Assembly (NCBI RefSeq): GCF_900103815.1
Contig: NZ_FNHZ01000001.1
Span: 1-64,000 of the forward strand
Reading direction: 5' to 3'
Length of the DNA stretch: 64,000 nucleotides
Source of the DNA: Lachnospira pectinoschiza
Lineage (GTDB): Bacteria > Bacillota > Clostridia > Lachnospirales > Lachnospiraceae
Shown one piece after another: positions 7,961-15,064 of this stretch (position 1 is its first letter; each line of letters starts with the position of its first letter). The notes under the pieces were generated by a model. That model was given only the letters and a program-made list of their open reading frames with translations. It did no database searches and had not been told where the DNA came from. The position numbers and the translations under genes are program-made.

Positions 7961-10123
7961 TTATTCAAAGATTTCTACTTCAAATAATGGGTCTCCTGCT
8001 TTTATTTCACCTGACTTAAGGAGATGAATTTTCATAGAATCTTCATCCATATCTGAAACGATAATAGGAGATGTAACAGAAGGTGCGTTCTTGCTTAAGA
8101 AATCAAGGTCAAGCTTCATTAATGGCTCACCCTTCTTTACCTTCTGACCATCTGTAACTAATACTTCAAAGCCCTGACCAGCTAACTTAACTGTGTCGAT
8201 ACCAACATGAATAAGTAAGTTAATATCATCTTCAGTTACAAAACCGATGGCATGCTTTGTATCAAATACAAAACCGATTTCACCATCTGCTGGAGCATAT
8301 ACATATCCAGTGCTTGGAGTAACCACTGCACCATCACCCATCATTCTGCCAGCAAAAGCTTCATCTGGAGCAGTTGCTAAATCATCAGCATTTCCGTCCA
8401 TAGGGCTGTAGATAGTAACAGTTTTACTTGGCTTCTTAGATGTATTATCATCAGAAGCTGCATTAGAATTATCCTTTTCAGTCTCAATAGGGTTACTATT
8501 AATATACTCCTCATTTGGAGCTTTTTCTAGATAATCTTCTAAATTTGATTTAATAACTGTAACACGAGGTCCATAAATAATCTGAACACCCTGTCCATTT
8601 GTTACAACACCAGAAGCACCAGTGCTCTTAAGTAAAGCCTTGTTAACAAGTTCTGGCTTATTAACTGTACAACGAAGTCTTGTAGCACAGCAGTCTACAT
8701 CAGAGATGTTCTTCTTACCGCCAAGCCCCTTCATAATCTGATCACTTAATTCATCAGCTGCTGATAAGGCGCTAGTTTCACCATTTTCACCAGCCTGCTT
8801 AGCCTTGTAATCAGCCTTAGTATAGAGCTTTGTTTCTTCTGAATCATCTTCTCTACCTGGAGTCTTTAAGTTTAACTTCTTAATAAGGAAGCTAAAGATA
8901 AAGTAGTAAAGGAAGAAGTAAATAATACCAACAGGAATGATTAATAACCAGCTTGTCTTTGCGTTACCCTGAAGGATACCAAATAGGAAGAGGTCAATAA
9001 ATCCACCTGAGAATGTAAGTCCAACTGCAATATTAAGCATATGAGCAATCATGTAAGCAGAACCAGCTAAGATTACCTGAACGCCGAAAAGCACTGGAGC
9101 TACGAAAAGGAATGAGAACTCAATAGGTTCTGTAATACCTGTAAACATTGAAGCAAGGGCAGCTGAAAGTAAAAGACCACCAACAGCCTTCTTCTTTTCT
9201 GGTCTAGCTGTTCTATACATAGCAAGAGCAGCACCAGGAAGACCAAAGATCATGAAGATAAACTCACCTGAGAAATATCTTGTTGCATCAGCACTAAAGT
9301 GTGCAATGTTAGCAGAATCAGCAAGCTGAGCAAAGAAAATGTTCTGACCACCTTCTACTAACTGACCAGCTACTGTAGCTGTACCACCAACGGCTGTCTG
9401 CCAGAATGGCATATAGAAAACGTGATGAAGACCGAAAGGAATTAATGCACGCTTAATTAAACCAAAGATTAAAGTTCCTACATAACCACTACCTGTTACA
9501 AGGCCACCTAATGCATAAATGCCGTTCTGAACGAATGGCCAGATAAAGAACATTAAAATACCAACAAATGTGTAAACTAATGTAGAGATAATTGGAACGA
9601 ATCTAGAACCAGCAAAGAATGAAATCGCATTTGGAAGTTCAATCTTGTGGAACTTATTATGTAGGGCAGCAACACCTAAACCAACGATGATACCACCAAA
9701 AACACCCATCTGAAGAGTTGTAATACCACAAACACTTGCAATAGTACCGTCAAGAGCTGACTCTTCATAATTTGTAAGTGTAATCATAGCACTAATTGCT
9801 GAGTGCATTACGAAGTAAGCGATTGTTGCAGAAAGAGCAGCAACCTCTTTTTCTTTTTTAGCCATACCAATGGCAACACCAACTGCGAATATCAGTGGCA
9901 AGTTGTCAAAAATAGTATTAGCTACTGCGTTCATAACTGTAAGCAAGCCATTTAGAATAGTACCCTGTCCTAAAATAGCTTCTAAGTGATAAGTTGCAAT
10001 AGTAGTTTCATTAGTAAATGAACTACCAAGTCCAAGTAGTAGACCAGCTACTGGTAGAACCGCGATTGGAAGCATAAAGCTTCGACCGATTCTCTGTAAA
10101 ACACCAAAAATTTTACCTTTCAT
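7961..10123 (-). CDS. ptsG: PTS system glucose-type transporter, EIICBA
   Basis: A single-chain permease that imports and phosphorylates a hexose. The domain order is EIIC (about residues 1-395, some ten membrane segments, with GLHHVFYMPFWQ), EIIB (about 440-520, phospho-cysteine in CCATRLR, Cys479) and EIIA (about 560-715, active His639 in LIHVGIDTVKL). The length of 720 aa fits glucose/GlcNAc EIICBA proteins. An in-frame ATG lies 24 bp upstream, but AAGGAGGT sits 4 nt before the start chosen here, which begins MKGKIFGVL. A RAT plus terminator leader precedes it and its antiterminator follows. Glucose is most likely; GlcNAc or another glucoside cannot be excluded. Confidence 0.88.
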   Translation of the reverse strand: MKGKIFGVLQRIGRSFMLPIAVLPVAGLLLGLGSSFTNETTIATYHLEAILGQGTILNGLLTVMNAVANTIFDNLPLIFAVGVAIGMAKKEKEVAALSATIAYFVMHSAISAMITLTNYEESALDGTIASVCGITTLQMGVFGGIIVGLGVAALHNKFHKIELPNAISFFAGSRFVPIISTLVYTFVGILMFFIWPFVQNGIYALGGLVTGSGYVGTLIFGLIKRALIPFGLHHVFYMPFWQTAVGGTATVAGQLVEGGQNIFFAQLADSANIAHFSADATRYFSGEFIFMIFGLPGAALAMYRTARPEKKKAVGGLLLSAALASMFTGITEPIEFSFLFVAPVLFGVQVILAGSAYMIAHMLNIAVGLTFSGGFIDLFLFGILQGNAKTSWLLIIPVGIIYFFLYYFIFSFLIKKLNLKTPGREDDSEETKLYTKADYKAKQAGENGETSALSAADELSDQIMKGLGGKKNISDVDCCATRLRCTVNKPELVNKALLKSTGASGVVTNGQGVQIIYGPRVTVIKSNLEDYLEKAPNEEYINSNPIETEKDNSNAASDDNTSKKPSKTVTIYSPMDGNADDLATAPDEAFAGRMMGDGAVVTPSTGYVYAPADGEIGFVFDTKHAIGFVTEDDINLLIHVGIDTVKLAGQGFEVLVTDGQKVKKGEPLMKLDLDFLSKNAPSVTSPIIVSDMDEDSMKIHLLKSGEIKAGDPLFEVEIFE

Positions 10124-10235
10124 GTAAACCTCCTTAAATTTAGCCAATACAAAATGTATCTTTGCTTTGTGAGGTGTAGATTAAGTTTTAATGTTCTTTT
10201 AGGGGGAATCTAAGCTTTGATAAAAAATAGACAAT

Positions 10236-10284
10236 AAAAAACATTAACTAACAATACACCTCCGGTGTTATTGTACAGTTAATG
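10236..10284 (-). terminator. Leader attenuator terminator of the PTS operon
   Basis: On the - strand CATTAACT..ACAATAACACC pairs with GGTGTATTGT..AGTTAATG (10284 down to 10242), followed by TTTTTT. Its 5' arm overlaps the RAT element by 9 nt, so the two folds exclude each other. Confidence 0.8.
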
Positions 10285-10305
10285 CCTACTTAAAGTTACA
10301 TACTG
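10276..10305 (-). promoter_or_regulatory. RAT antiterminator target (30 nt)
   Basis: A 30-nt element on the - strand beginning CAGTATGTAAC and ending GGCATTAACTG. Its ends pair (CAGT/ACTG) with internal asymmetric loops, the size and layout of RAT hairpins bound by BglG-family proteins. It overlaps the downstream terminator. RAT identity is inferred from position, size and the cognate gene in the operon. Confidence 0.7.
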
Positions 10306-10319
10306 AATCGATTGAGTAC

Positions 10320-10348
10320 AATTTACCACAAATATAAAGAATTGTCAA
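10320..10348 (-). promoter_or_regulatory. Promoter of the PTS operon
   Basis: Minus-strand TTGACA (10348-10343), 17-bp spacer, TAAATT (10325-10320). Start would fall just upstream of the RAT. Confidence 0.6.
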
Positions 10349-10434
10349 TTTAAAATATACTTTTGCTATATTATAATAAAAAATTTCTAAAAGTTATCCA
10401 AAGAATCATATATAAAATGAGATGGCTTATACTA

Positions 10435-10464
10435 TTGAAATTTAGCAAGATACTGTGCTAAAAT
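10435..10464 (+). promoter_or_regulatory. Promoter of the AEC transporter gene
   Basis: TTGAAA (10435-10440), 18-bp spacer, TAAAAT (10459-10464); RBS GAAAGGGA follows before the ATG at 10498. Confidence 0.5.
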
Positions 10465-10497
10465 CACATAGATTTAGTTATTGAAAGGGATTTAAAA

Positions 10498-11418
10498 ATG
10501 GATTTAGCGTATATAACATTTCAACAGGTATTTGTTTTATTTATTTTGATTTTCATTGGCTTCTTATCTAGAAAGTTAAACATAATAAAGCCAGAAGGAA
10601 AGCAATGGTTTTCCAATCTTTTATTATATATTATTGTGCCATGTATGGTTGTGGATTCTTATTTACAAGAATTCAATCCAGACATTTTGCCAAATCTTGT
10701 AAAGACTTTAGGACTTAGCACCTTAGTTTTAGCAGTAAGTGTGGTTATTGCATTTTTAGTAACTCTAAAGTATCCATCTAAGGATAGAAGAGTAATGCAG
10801 TTTGCCATAGGTTTTTCCAACTGCGCATACATGGGCTTTCCACTTATTACTGCAATGTTTGGAGCAGAAGGACTTTTATATGCCAGCGTCTTTGTAACTA
10901 TGTTTAACATGTTCTTATGGACAATCGGTGTAGGTATTATGAGTAGAGCCATAAGTGCAAAGTCTATTGCAAAAAGCATTATAAGAACACCAGTATTATA
11001 TGCAGTAATTATTGGATTGTTCTTTTATTTAACTCAGATACAGGTGCCACTAGTAATATCACAGCCGCTAGGTCAGGTGGGAGATATGAATACACCGTTA
11101 TCAATGATTATTACAGGTATGCTTATTGCAGATAGCAACATCCTTAAGCTTTTGAAAAATAAAGACATATATTTTACAATCTTAGTAAGAATGTTAGTAA
11201 TACCAACAATATGTTTTGCTATTGTAAAATTAACAGGAATAACTGGTATTGTTGCAAATGTATGCGTTATCTTAATTTCTTGTCCAACAGCAGCAATTAC
11301 CTCAGCCTTTAGCGTTAAATATGGACATAATGAAGAATATGCATCAGGAGCAGTGGTATTTACAACACTTGTAAGTATTATTACTTTACCTTTAATTTCA
11401 TATTTATTAACTATGTAA
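10498..11418 (+). CDS. AEC family (auxin efflux carrier-like) transporter
   Basis: A 306-aa integral membrane carrier. Members of the AEC/bile-arsenite-riboflavin transporter superfamily move organic anions such as malate or malonate, or amino-acid derivatives. About ten hydrophobic segments are visible in two five-helix halves: N-terminal VFVLFILIFIGFLSRK, then the conserved NCAYMGFPLI stretch (about residues 108-117), and a second half ending in ISCPTAAITSAFSVKYG and TTLVSIITLPLISYLL. The Asn-Gly/Pro-rich middle of each half is characteristic. It is monocistronic, with its own promoter and a terminator shared with the convergent small gene. The substrate is unknown. Confidence 0.88.
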   Translation: MDLAYITFQQVFVLFILIFIGFLSRKLNIIKPEGKQWFSNLLLYIIVPCMVVDSYLQEFNPDILPNLVKTLGLSTLVLAVSVVIAFLVTLKYPSKDRRVMQFAIGFSNCAYMGFPLITAMFGAEGLLYASVFVTMFNMFLWTIGVGIMSRAISAKSIAKSIIRTPVLYAVIIGLFFYLTQIQVPLVISQPLGQVGDMNTPLSMIITGMLIADSNILKLLKNKDIYFTILVRMLVIPTICFAIVKLTGITGIVANVCVILISCPTAAITSAFSVKYGHNEEYASGAVVFTTLVSIITLPLISYLLTM

Positions 11419-11421
11419 TCA

Positions 11422-11460
11422 AAATGCCTAGACATAAAAAATGTCTAGGCATTTATATTT
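11422..11460. terminator. Bidirectional terminator after the AEC gene
   Basis: Arms 11422-11435 and 11441-11454 (AATGCCTAGACAT stem) between converging genes. Confidence 0.75.
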
Positions 11461-11474
11461 ATCTTCTATATTAA

Positions 11475-11642
11475 TTAGATCATGCTAAATGTGCTGTAAA
11501 TATCTGTGCAATCATTGTTTAACTTCTTAATAAGTTCTTCCATGCTTGAAGCAGATATTACTTTCTTATCATTGAGATAAGCACAGTAGCTTAAACCGCT
11601 TGAAACTCTTTCAACTCTTAAAGTTAACTCTTTACCATTCAT
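11475..11642 (-). CDS. Small hypothetical protein (55 aa)
   Basis: Unrecognised 55-aa soluble protein starting MNGKELTLRVERV and ending YSTFSMI. A clear AGGAGGT lies 7 nt before this ATG; a longer reading frame continues upstream to 11693 but has no RBS, so the short start is preferred. It has mixed alpha/beta composition with a central CAYLNDKKVISASSMEELIKK segment and no signal peptide or membrane segment. It is alone on its strand and convergent with the AEC transporter. No function can be offered. Confidence 0.6.
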   Translation of the reverse strand: MNGKELTLRVERVSSGLSYCAYLNDKKVISASSMEELIKKLNNDCTDIYSTFSMI

Positions 11643-11782
11643 TTTTTGACCTCCTAAATAAATAACTATTCTAACAGTTTGTAATTTTAACACTAAGGAA
11701 ACTATTTAGCAACAAAAATTACCCCTATTTTACAAATATTTCATAAACGTCATACTATAGTACTAGAAATGTTTATGTTCTC

Positions 11783-11810
11783 TTGTTTATATGTAAAAAT
11801 ATGTTACAAT
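11783..11810 (+). promoter_or_regulatory. Promoter of the GGDEF-PAS gene
   Basis: TTGTTT (11783-11788), 16-bp spacer, extended -10 TGTTACAAT (TACAAT 11805-11810). Confidence 0.55.
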
Positions 11811-11856
11811 AAATATATATGTGTGGTATCGTGAAAATTTTAATAGGAGGCTTCTT

Positions 11857-12795
11857 ATGGGATATAATGAAAAAGACGAGTTTTATCTTTTAGCTGAAGA
11901 AGATGCAATAACAGGCTTGCTAAATAGACGAGGCGGAGAAGAAGAAATCAATGATTATATTAAGGAACATCCTGATGAAAAATGTGCCTATATTATTTTT
12001 GAGTGTGATAAGTTTAAAAATGTAAAGGATACATTTGGACATAAGGTAAGCGATAAGATAATTACAGAAAGTGCGGATGAGATTAGTAAGTATTTTCTAG
12101 ATAAGGGAATAGTCTTACGAATGGATAGCGATGAGTTTGTAGTTTTTTATATTAATACAGATAAGGAAGAGGTTAAGGAAAAATTAGATAAGTTTATCGA
12201 GGATCAAAAACCTGCGAGAATGATAAACGGAAGAATGATACCTTTTACATTTTCTGTTGGTGTAACAATGTATCCAGACCATGGAAAGAATTTTGCAGAA
12301 TTATTAGAAAAGGCAGATATTGCTTTATATGATGCTAAATATCGAGGAAGGGCAAGATATACATTTTACGAAAAAGGCTTTATTAATGCCCATCAGAATC
12401 AATTGATGTTTGGATTAGAAGAATTTTCAAAATCTCTTCCAGGAGGCTTCTTCGTATATGAAGCAAAAGGCGATGAGAAAATCCTTTATGCTAATCAATC
12501 CATGGTAGAACTTTTTAAATGTGATGATATGAATGACTTTAGAAAATATATTGGCAATTCCTTTAAAGGAATCGTACATCCAGATGAGTATGAGAAGGTT
12601 TTAAAAGAAATTAATACTCAACAAGGCAAGTCAGATAATCATGGTAATCTAGATTACATAAGATATAAAATAAAATGTAAAGATGGAACAGAAAAAGTTG
12701 TAGATGATTTTGGACATCTGGTAAATGATCCTACATTTGGCATGATTTATTATGTGTTCCTATTAGATGTGGATGAACATATTGCAAATAGATAA
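11857..12795 (+). CDS. GGDEF-PAS protein with degenerate active site
   Basis: A 312-aa soluble signalling protein. The GGDEF domain (about residues 12-170) opens with DAITGLLNRRGG and keeps the later SVGVTMYPDHG and KADIALYDAKYRGRARY motifs, but the signature itself reads RMDSDEF where RxGGDEF is expected. The two glycines that hold GTP are replaced by Asp-Ser, so cyclic-di-GMP synthesis is doubtful; it may bind GTP or act as a receptor. A PAS domain follows (about residues 185-312; GGFFVYEAKGDEKILYANQSMVELF), an order with PAS after GGDEF that is common in Lachnospiraceae. The start follows AGGAGG at 11843; an upstream in-frame GTG lacks an RBS. No EAL domain. Confidence 0.85.
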   Translation: MGYNEKDEFYLLAEEDAITGLLNRRGGEEEINDYIKEHPDEKCAYIIFECDKFKNVKDTFGHKVSDKIITESADEISKYFLDKGIVLRMDSDEFVVFYINTDKEEVKEKLDKFIEDQKPARMINGRMIPFTFSVGVTMYPDHGKNFAELLEKADIALYDAKYRGRARYTFYEKGFINAHQNQLMFGLEEFSKSLPGGFFVYEAKGDEKILYANQSMVELFKCDDMNDFRKYIGNSFKGIVHPDEYEKVLKEINTQQGKSDNHGNLDYIRYKIKCKDGTEKVVDDFGHLVNDPTFGMIYYVFLLDVDEHIANR

Positions 12796-12838
12796 ATGGT
12801 ATATAAATGACTTTGGAAAATGATATATGGGAGGTATT

Positions 12839-13267
12839 TCAGGAATTGTTCGATATCTGAATATCAGTTATAAATTTAAAATTTATATGTTGATCATTGT
12901 CCATGATTATTTCTTTATTGATTGCATCAATTTTTTTTATAAAACCAGTTAGAAGGAGGTATTCACCTCCTTCTTTTTTATTATCTGGTGAGAAATAATT
13001 AATTGTCACAGAAACTTTTTTGTAATTATCTAAAGATAATAATTGATTAATCTGCATGTTTAATTTATCTAAGTCATAATTATCTAATTCTTTGTAGGCT
13101 TCAGTTAGACGCGCTGTTTCTTGAACTTGTGAATCATAACCTGTAAGAGCAGCAAAAGGTGAAAATTGCGCAGCTCTGTCATGTATAGACATATGAGCAT
13201 GATGCTTTGATTGATGATGTTCAAGGTTAATAATATCATTATATTTATCTGATTGATTAAAAGTCAT
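12839..13267 (-). CDS. YolD-like protein
   Basis: A 142-aa YolD-like family protein. The signature HHQSKHHAHMSIHDRAAQFSPFAALTGYD (residues 17-45) is diagnostic; such proteins are nearly always encoded beside UmuC-like polymerases and probably regulate or accompany them. The rest is helical (DNYDLDKLNMQINQLLSL) followed by a beta-rich end. Its ATG overlaps the stop of the polymerase gene by 4 bp (ATGA), so the two are translationally coupled. Expected to be SOS-induced from the shared LexA-controlled promoter. Confidence 0.88.
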   Translation of the reverse strand: MTFNQSDKYNDIINLEHHQSKHHAHMSIHDRAAQFSPFAALTGYDSQVQETARLTEAYKELDNYDLDKLNMQINQLLSLDNYKKVSVTINYFSPDNKKEGGEYLLLTGFIKKIDAINKEIIMDNDQHINFKFITDIQISNNS

Positions 13268-14787
13268 GCTTTATGTCCTCCTATTTGTCTATTTCTGTCC
13301 ATGGCTGTTGCACCTTCTTGTAAATTAGTACCCTTTACAATGGCGTTATTACCATATTTCTTTTTAATATCAAGAAGAGCTTTTTGAATAGACTTTTCTT
13401 TCTTTAATTCTTCTTCTTTTTTCTTAGTTTCTTTTTCAAGTTTGTCATAGTCAGTAAATAAATCAAGTTGTCCAAGTAAAGGCGAGTTGTTAGTAACTTT
13501 ATCCTCGGCTAATACATGATTTGCAACAAGGGTTATTCTTCTTATAAGAAGATTTTTATCTACAATTCGTTCATATAAAGAATCTACTAATTTAATAATT
13601 TCTCTTGAAGATGATGTGTGACTATTAAAATTAGCAGTTCCATGGGCATGTTCAGGAATGCGTCTACCATAATGATCTACTTTTATTGAACCCTTAAAAT
13701 TAGCTAGGCGATTAGGTTCATTCAGATTATTAATATCATAGCCTATTGTTAAAACAATTTGGTCAGTCATTAGCTTTTTGTCAACTAAATCAAGACTAAG
13801 TGCATCTGCCATTTCTGAAACAACAATTCTTGCCTTATCATATTCATAGGGACAGTGAAGAACTTGTCCTTGGCTAAGGCTATTCGTGCTTGGCTTATAG
13901 GCTTTAATATCCGCTATTGATACAGGTTCCCATCCCCAAGCGTGGTCTATAAGTAATTCTGCATTAATTCCAAAAAATTCATAAAGTAAATCTTCGTTGT
14001 AATATTCATTAGGAGAGCCGATAGAACAGCGAGCAATATCTCCCATTGTGTAAAGACCGTGGGTCTCTAGTTTTTTAGCATAACCTCTACCAACTCTCCA
14101 AAAGTCTGTTAAAGGTCTATGATTCCATAAGTATTTACGATAACTATATTCATCTATCTGAGCAATTCTTACGCCATCTTCATTAGCAGGCATATGTTTA
14201 GCAACGATATCCATAGCAACTTTACAAAGATACAAATTAGTGCCAATCCCTGCTGTAGCAGTGATTCCGGTTTCATTAAGAATATCTTTAATCATATGTA
14301 GGGCTAGTTCTTTCGCGGTCATCTTGTAAGTATTAAGATAATGGCTTGCATCTATGAAAACTTCATCAATTGAATAGACGTGAATGTCTTCAGGAGCAAT
14401 ATACTTAAGGTAGATATTATAAATTCTTGTGGAATAATCCATGTATAATTGCATTCTAGGAACAGCTCTGATAAAGTCAACTTCTACATTAGGGTCTGAA
14501 TTACATATAGTAGCATCTGTAGAAGTGGAATTAAATTGGTGATTCTTTGCATTGATTCTTCTTGCAGCATTAATTTCTTTAACCCCTGCAACAACTTCAA
14601 AAAGTCTAGCTCTACCAGAAATTCCATAAGCTTTAAGTGAAGGAGTAACTGCTAAACATATGGTTTTTTCAGTTCTAGATTCATCAGCAACGACAAGGTG
14701 TGTTGATAGAGGATCTAGTCCGCGCTCAACACATTCAACTGATGCATAAAATGATTTTAAATCAATGGCTATAAAACAATTCTCCAT
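13264..14787 (-). CDS. Y-family DNA polymerase (UmuC/UvrX-like)
   Basis: A 507-aa translesion DNA polymerase of the ImpB/MucB/SamB/UmuC group. Catalytic motifs are intact: FIAIDLKSFYASVECV (residues 5-20; first metal Asp) and YSIDEVFID (about residue 120; Asp-Glu pair). The helix-hairpin-helix segment lies around residues 215-235 (DFWRVGRGYAKKLETHGLYTM), followed by the little-finger domain. The C-terminal 90 residues are charged (KLEKETKKKEEELKKEK coiled-coil-like) and extend beyond E. coli UmuC (about 420 aa). First gene of a two-gene operon with the YolD partner. The promoter carries a perfect LexA/DinR box. RBS AAAGGAG lies before the ATG. Confidence 0.93.
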   Translation of the reverse strand: MENCFIAIDLKSFYASVECVERGLDPLSTHLVVADESRTEKTICLAVTPSLKAYGISGRARLFEVVAGVKEINAARRINAKNHQFNSTSTDATICNSDPNVEVDFIRAVPRMQLYMDYSTRIYNIYLKYIAPEDIHVYSIDEVFIDASHYLNTYKMTAKELALHMIKDILNETGITATAGIGTNLYLCKVAMDIVAKHMPANEDGVRIAQIDEYSYRKYLWNHRPLTDFWRVGRGYAKKLETHGLYTMGDIARCSIGSPNEYYNEDLLYEFFGINAELLIDHAWGWEPVSIADIKAYKPSTNSLSQGQVLHCPYEYDKARIVVSEMADALSLDLVDKKLMTDQIVLTIGYDINNLNEPNRLANFKGSIKVDHYGRRIPEHAHGTANFNSHTSSSREIIKLVDSLYERIVDKNLLIRRITLVANHVLAEDKVTNNSPLLGQLDLFTDYDKLEKETKKKEEELKKEKSIQKALLDIKKKYGNNAIVKGTNLQEGATAMDRNRQIGGHKA

Positions 14788-14811
14788 AAAAAGCTACTCC
14801 TTTCGCATATA

Positions 14812-14840
14812 ATTGTATCACAACTAGAACAGATGTTCAA
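14812..14840 (-). promoter_or_regulatory. SOS promoter of the Y-polymerase operon
   Basis: Minus-strand -35 TTGAAC (14840-14835), 17-bp spacer, -10 TACAAT (14817-14812). The LexA box overlaps the -35. Confidence 0.7.
14827..14838. promoter_or_regulatory. LexA/DinR operator
   Basis: GAACAGATGTTC is an exact match to the Gram-positive SOS box GAAC-RNRY-GTTC. It lies over the -35 region of the polymerase promoter, as expected for LexA repression. Confidence 0.88.
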
Positions 14841-14957
14841 GATGATGATAGGTCAATAAGTTAGTAAGTGTAAAGCATGAAAAGATAAATTCTAACTCAG
14901 TCAGGGTAAAAGCTTATACTTCTCTTTTTGCGTTATATTTTTAAAATATATAATAGA

Positions 14958-14986
14958 TTGCAATAATAGTTTTGATTTAGTATAAT
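14958..14986 (+). promoter_or_regulatory. Promoter of glgP
   Basis: TTGCAA (14958-14963), 17-bp spacer, TATAAT (14981-14986). A leader of about 70 nt follows with a GGAGGGG and then the true RBS TGGAGGAG before the ATG at 15065. Confidence 0.7.
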
Positions 14987-15064
14987 ATTTTTAGAATTTT
15001 TTGGGTGTAAGTTATACGATTTCTTGGAGGGGATCAGGTATAGACTTAGCAGAATGGAGGAGTT

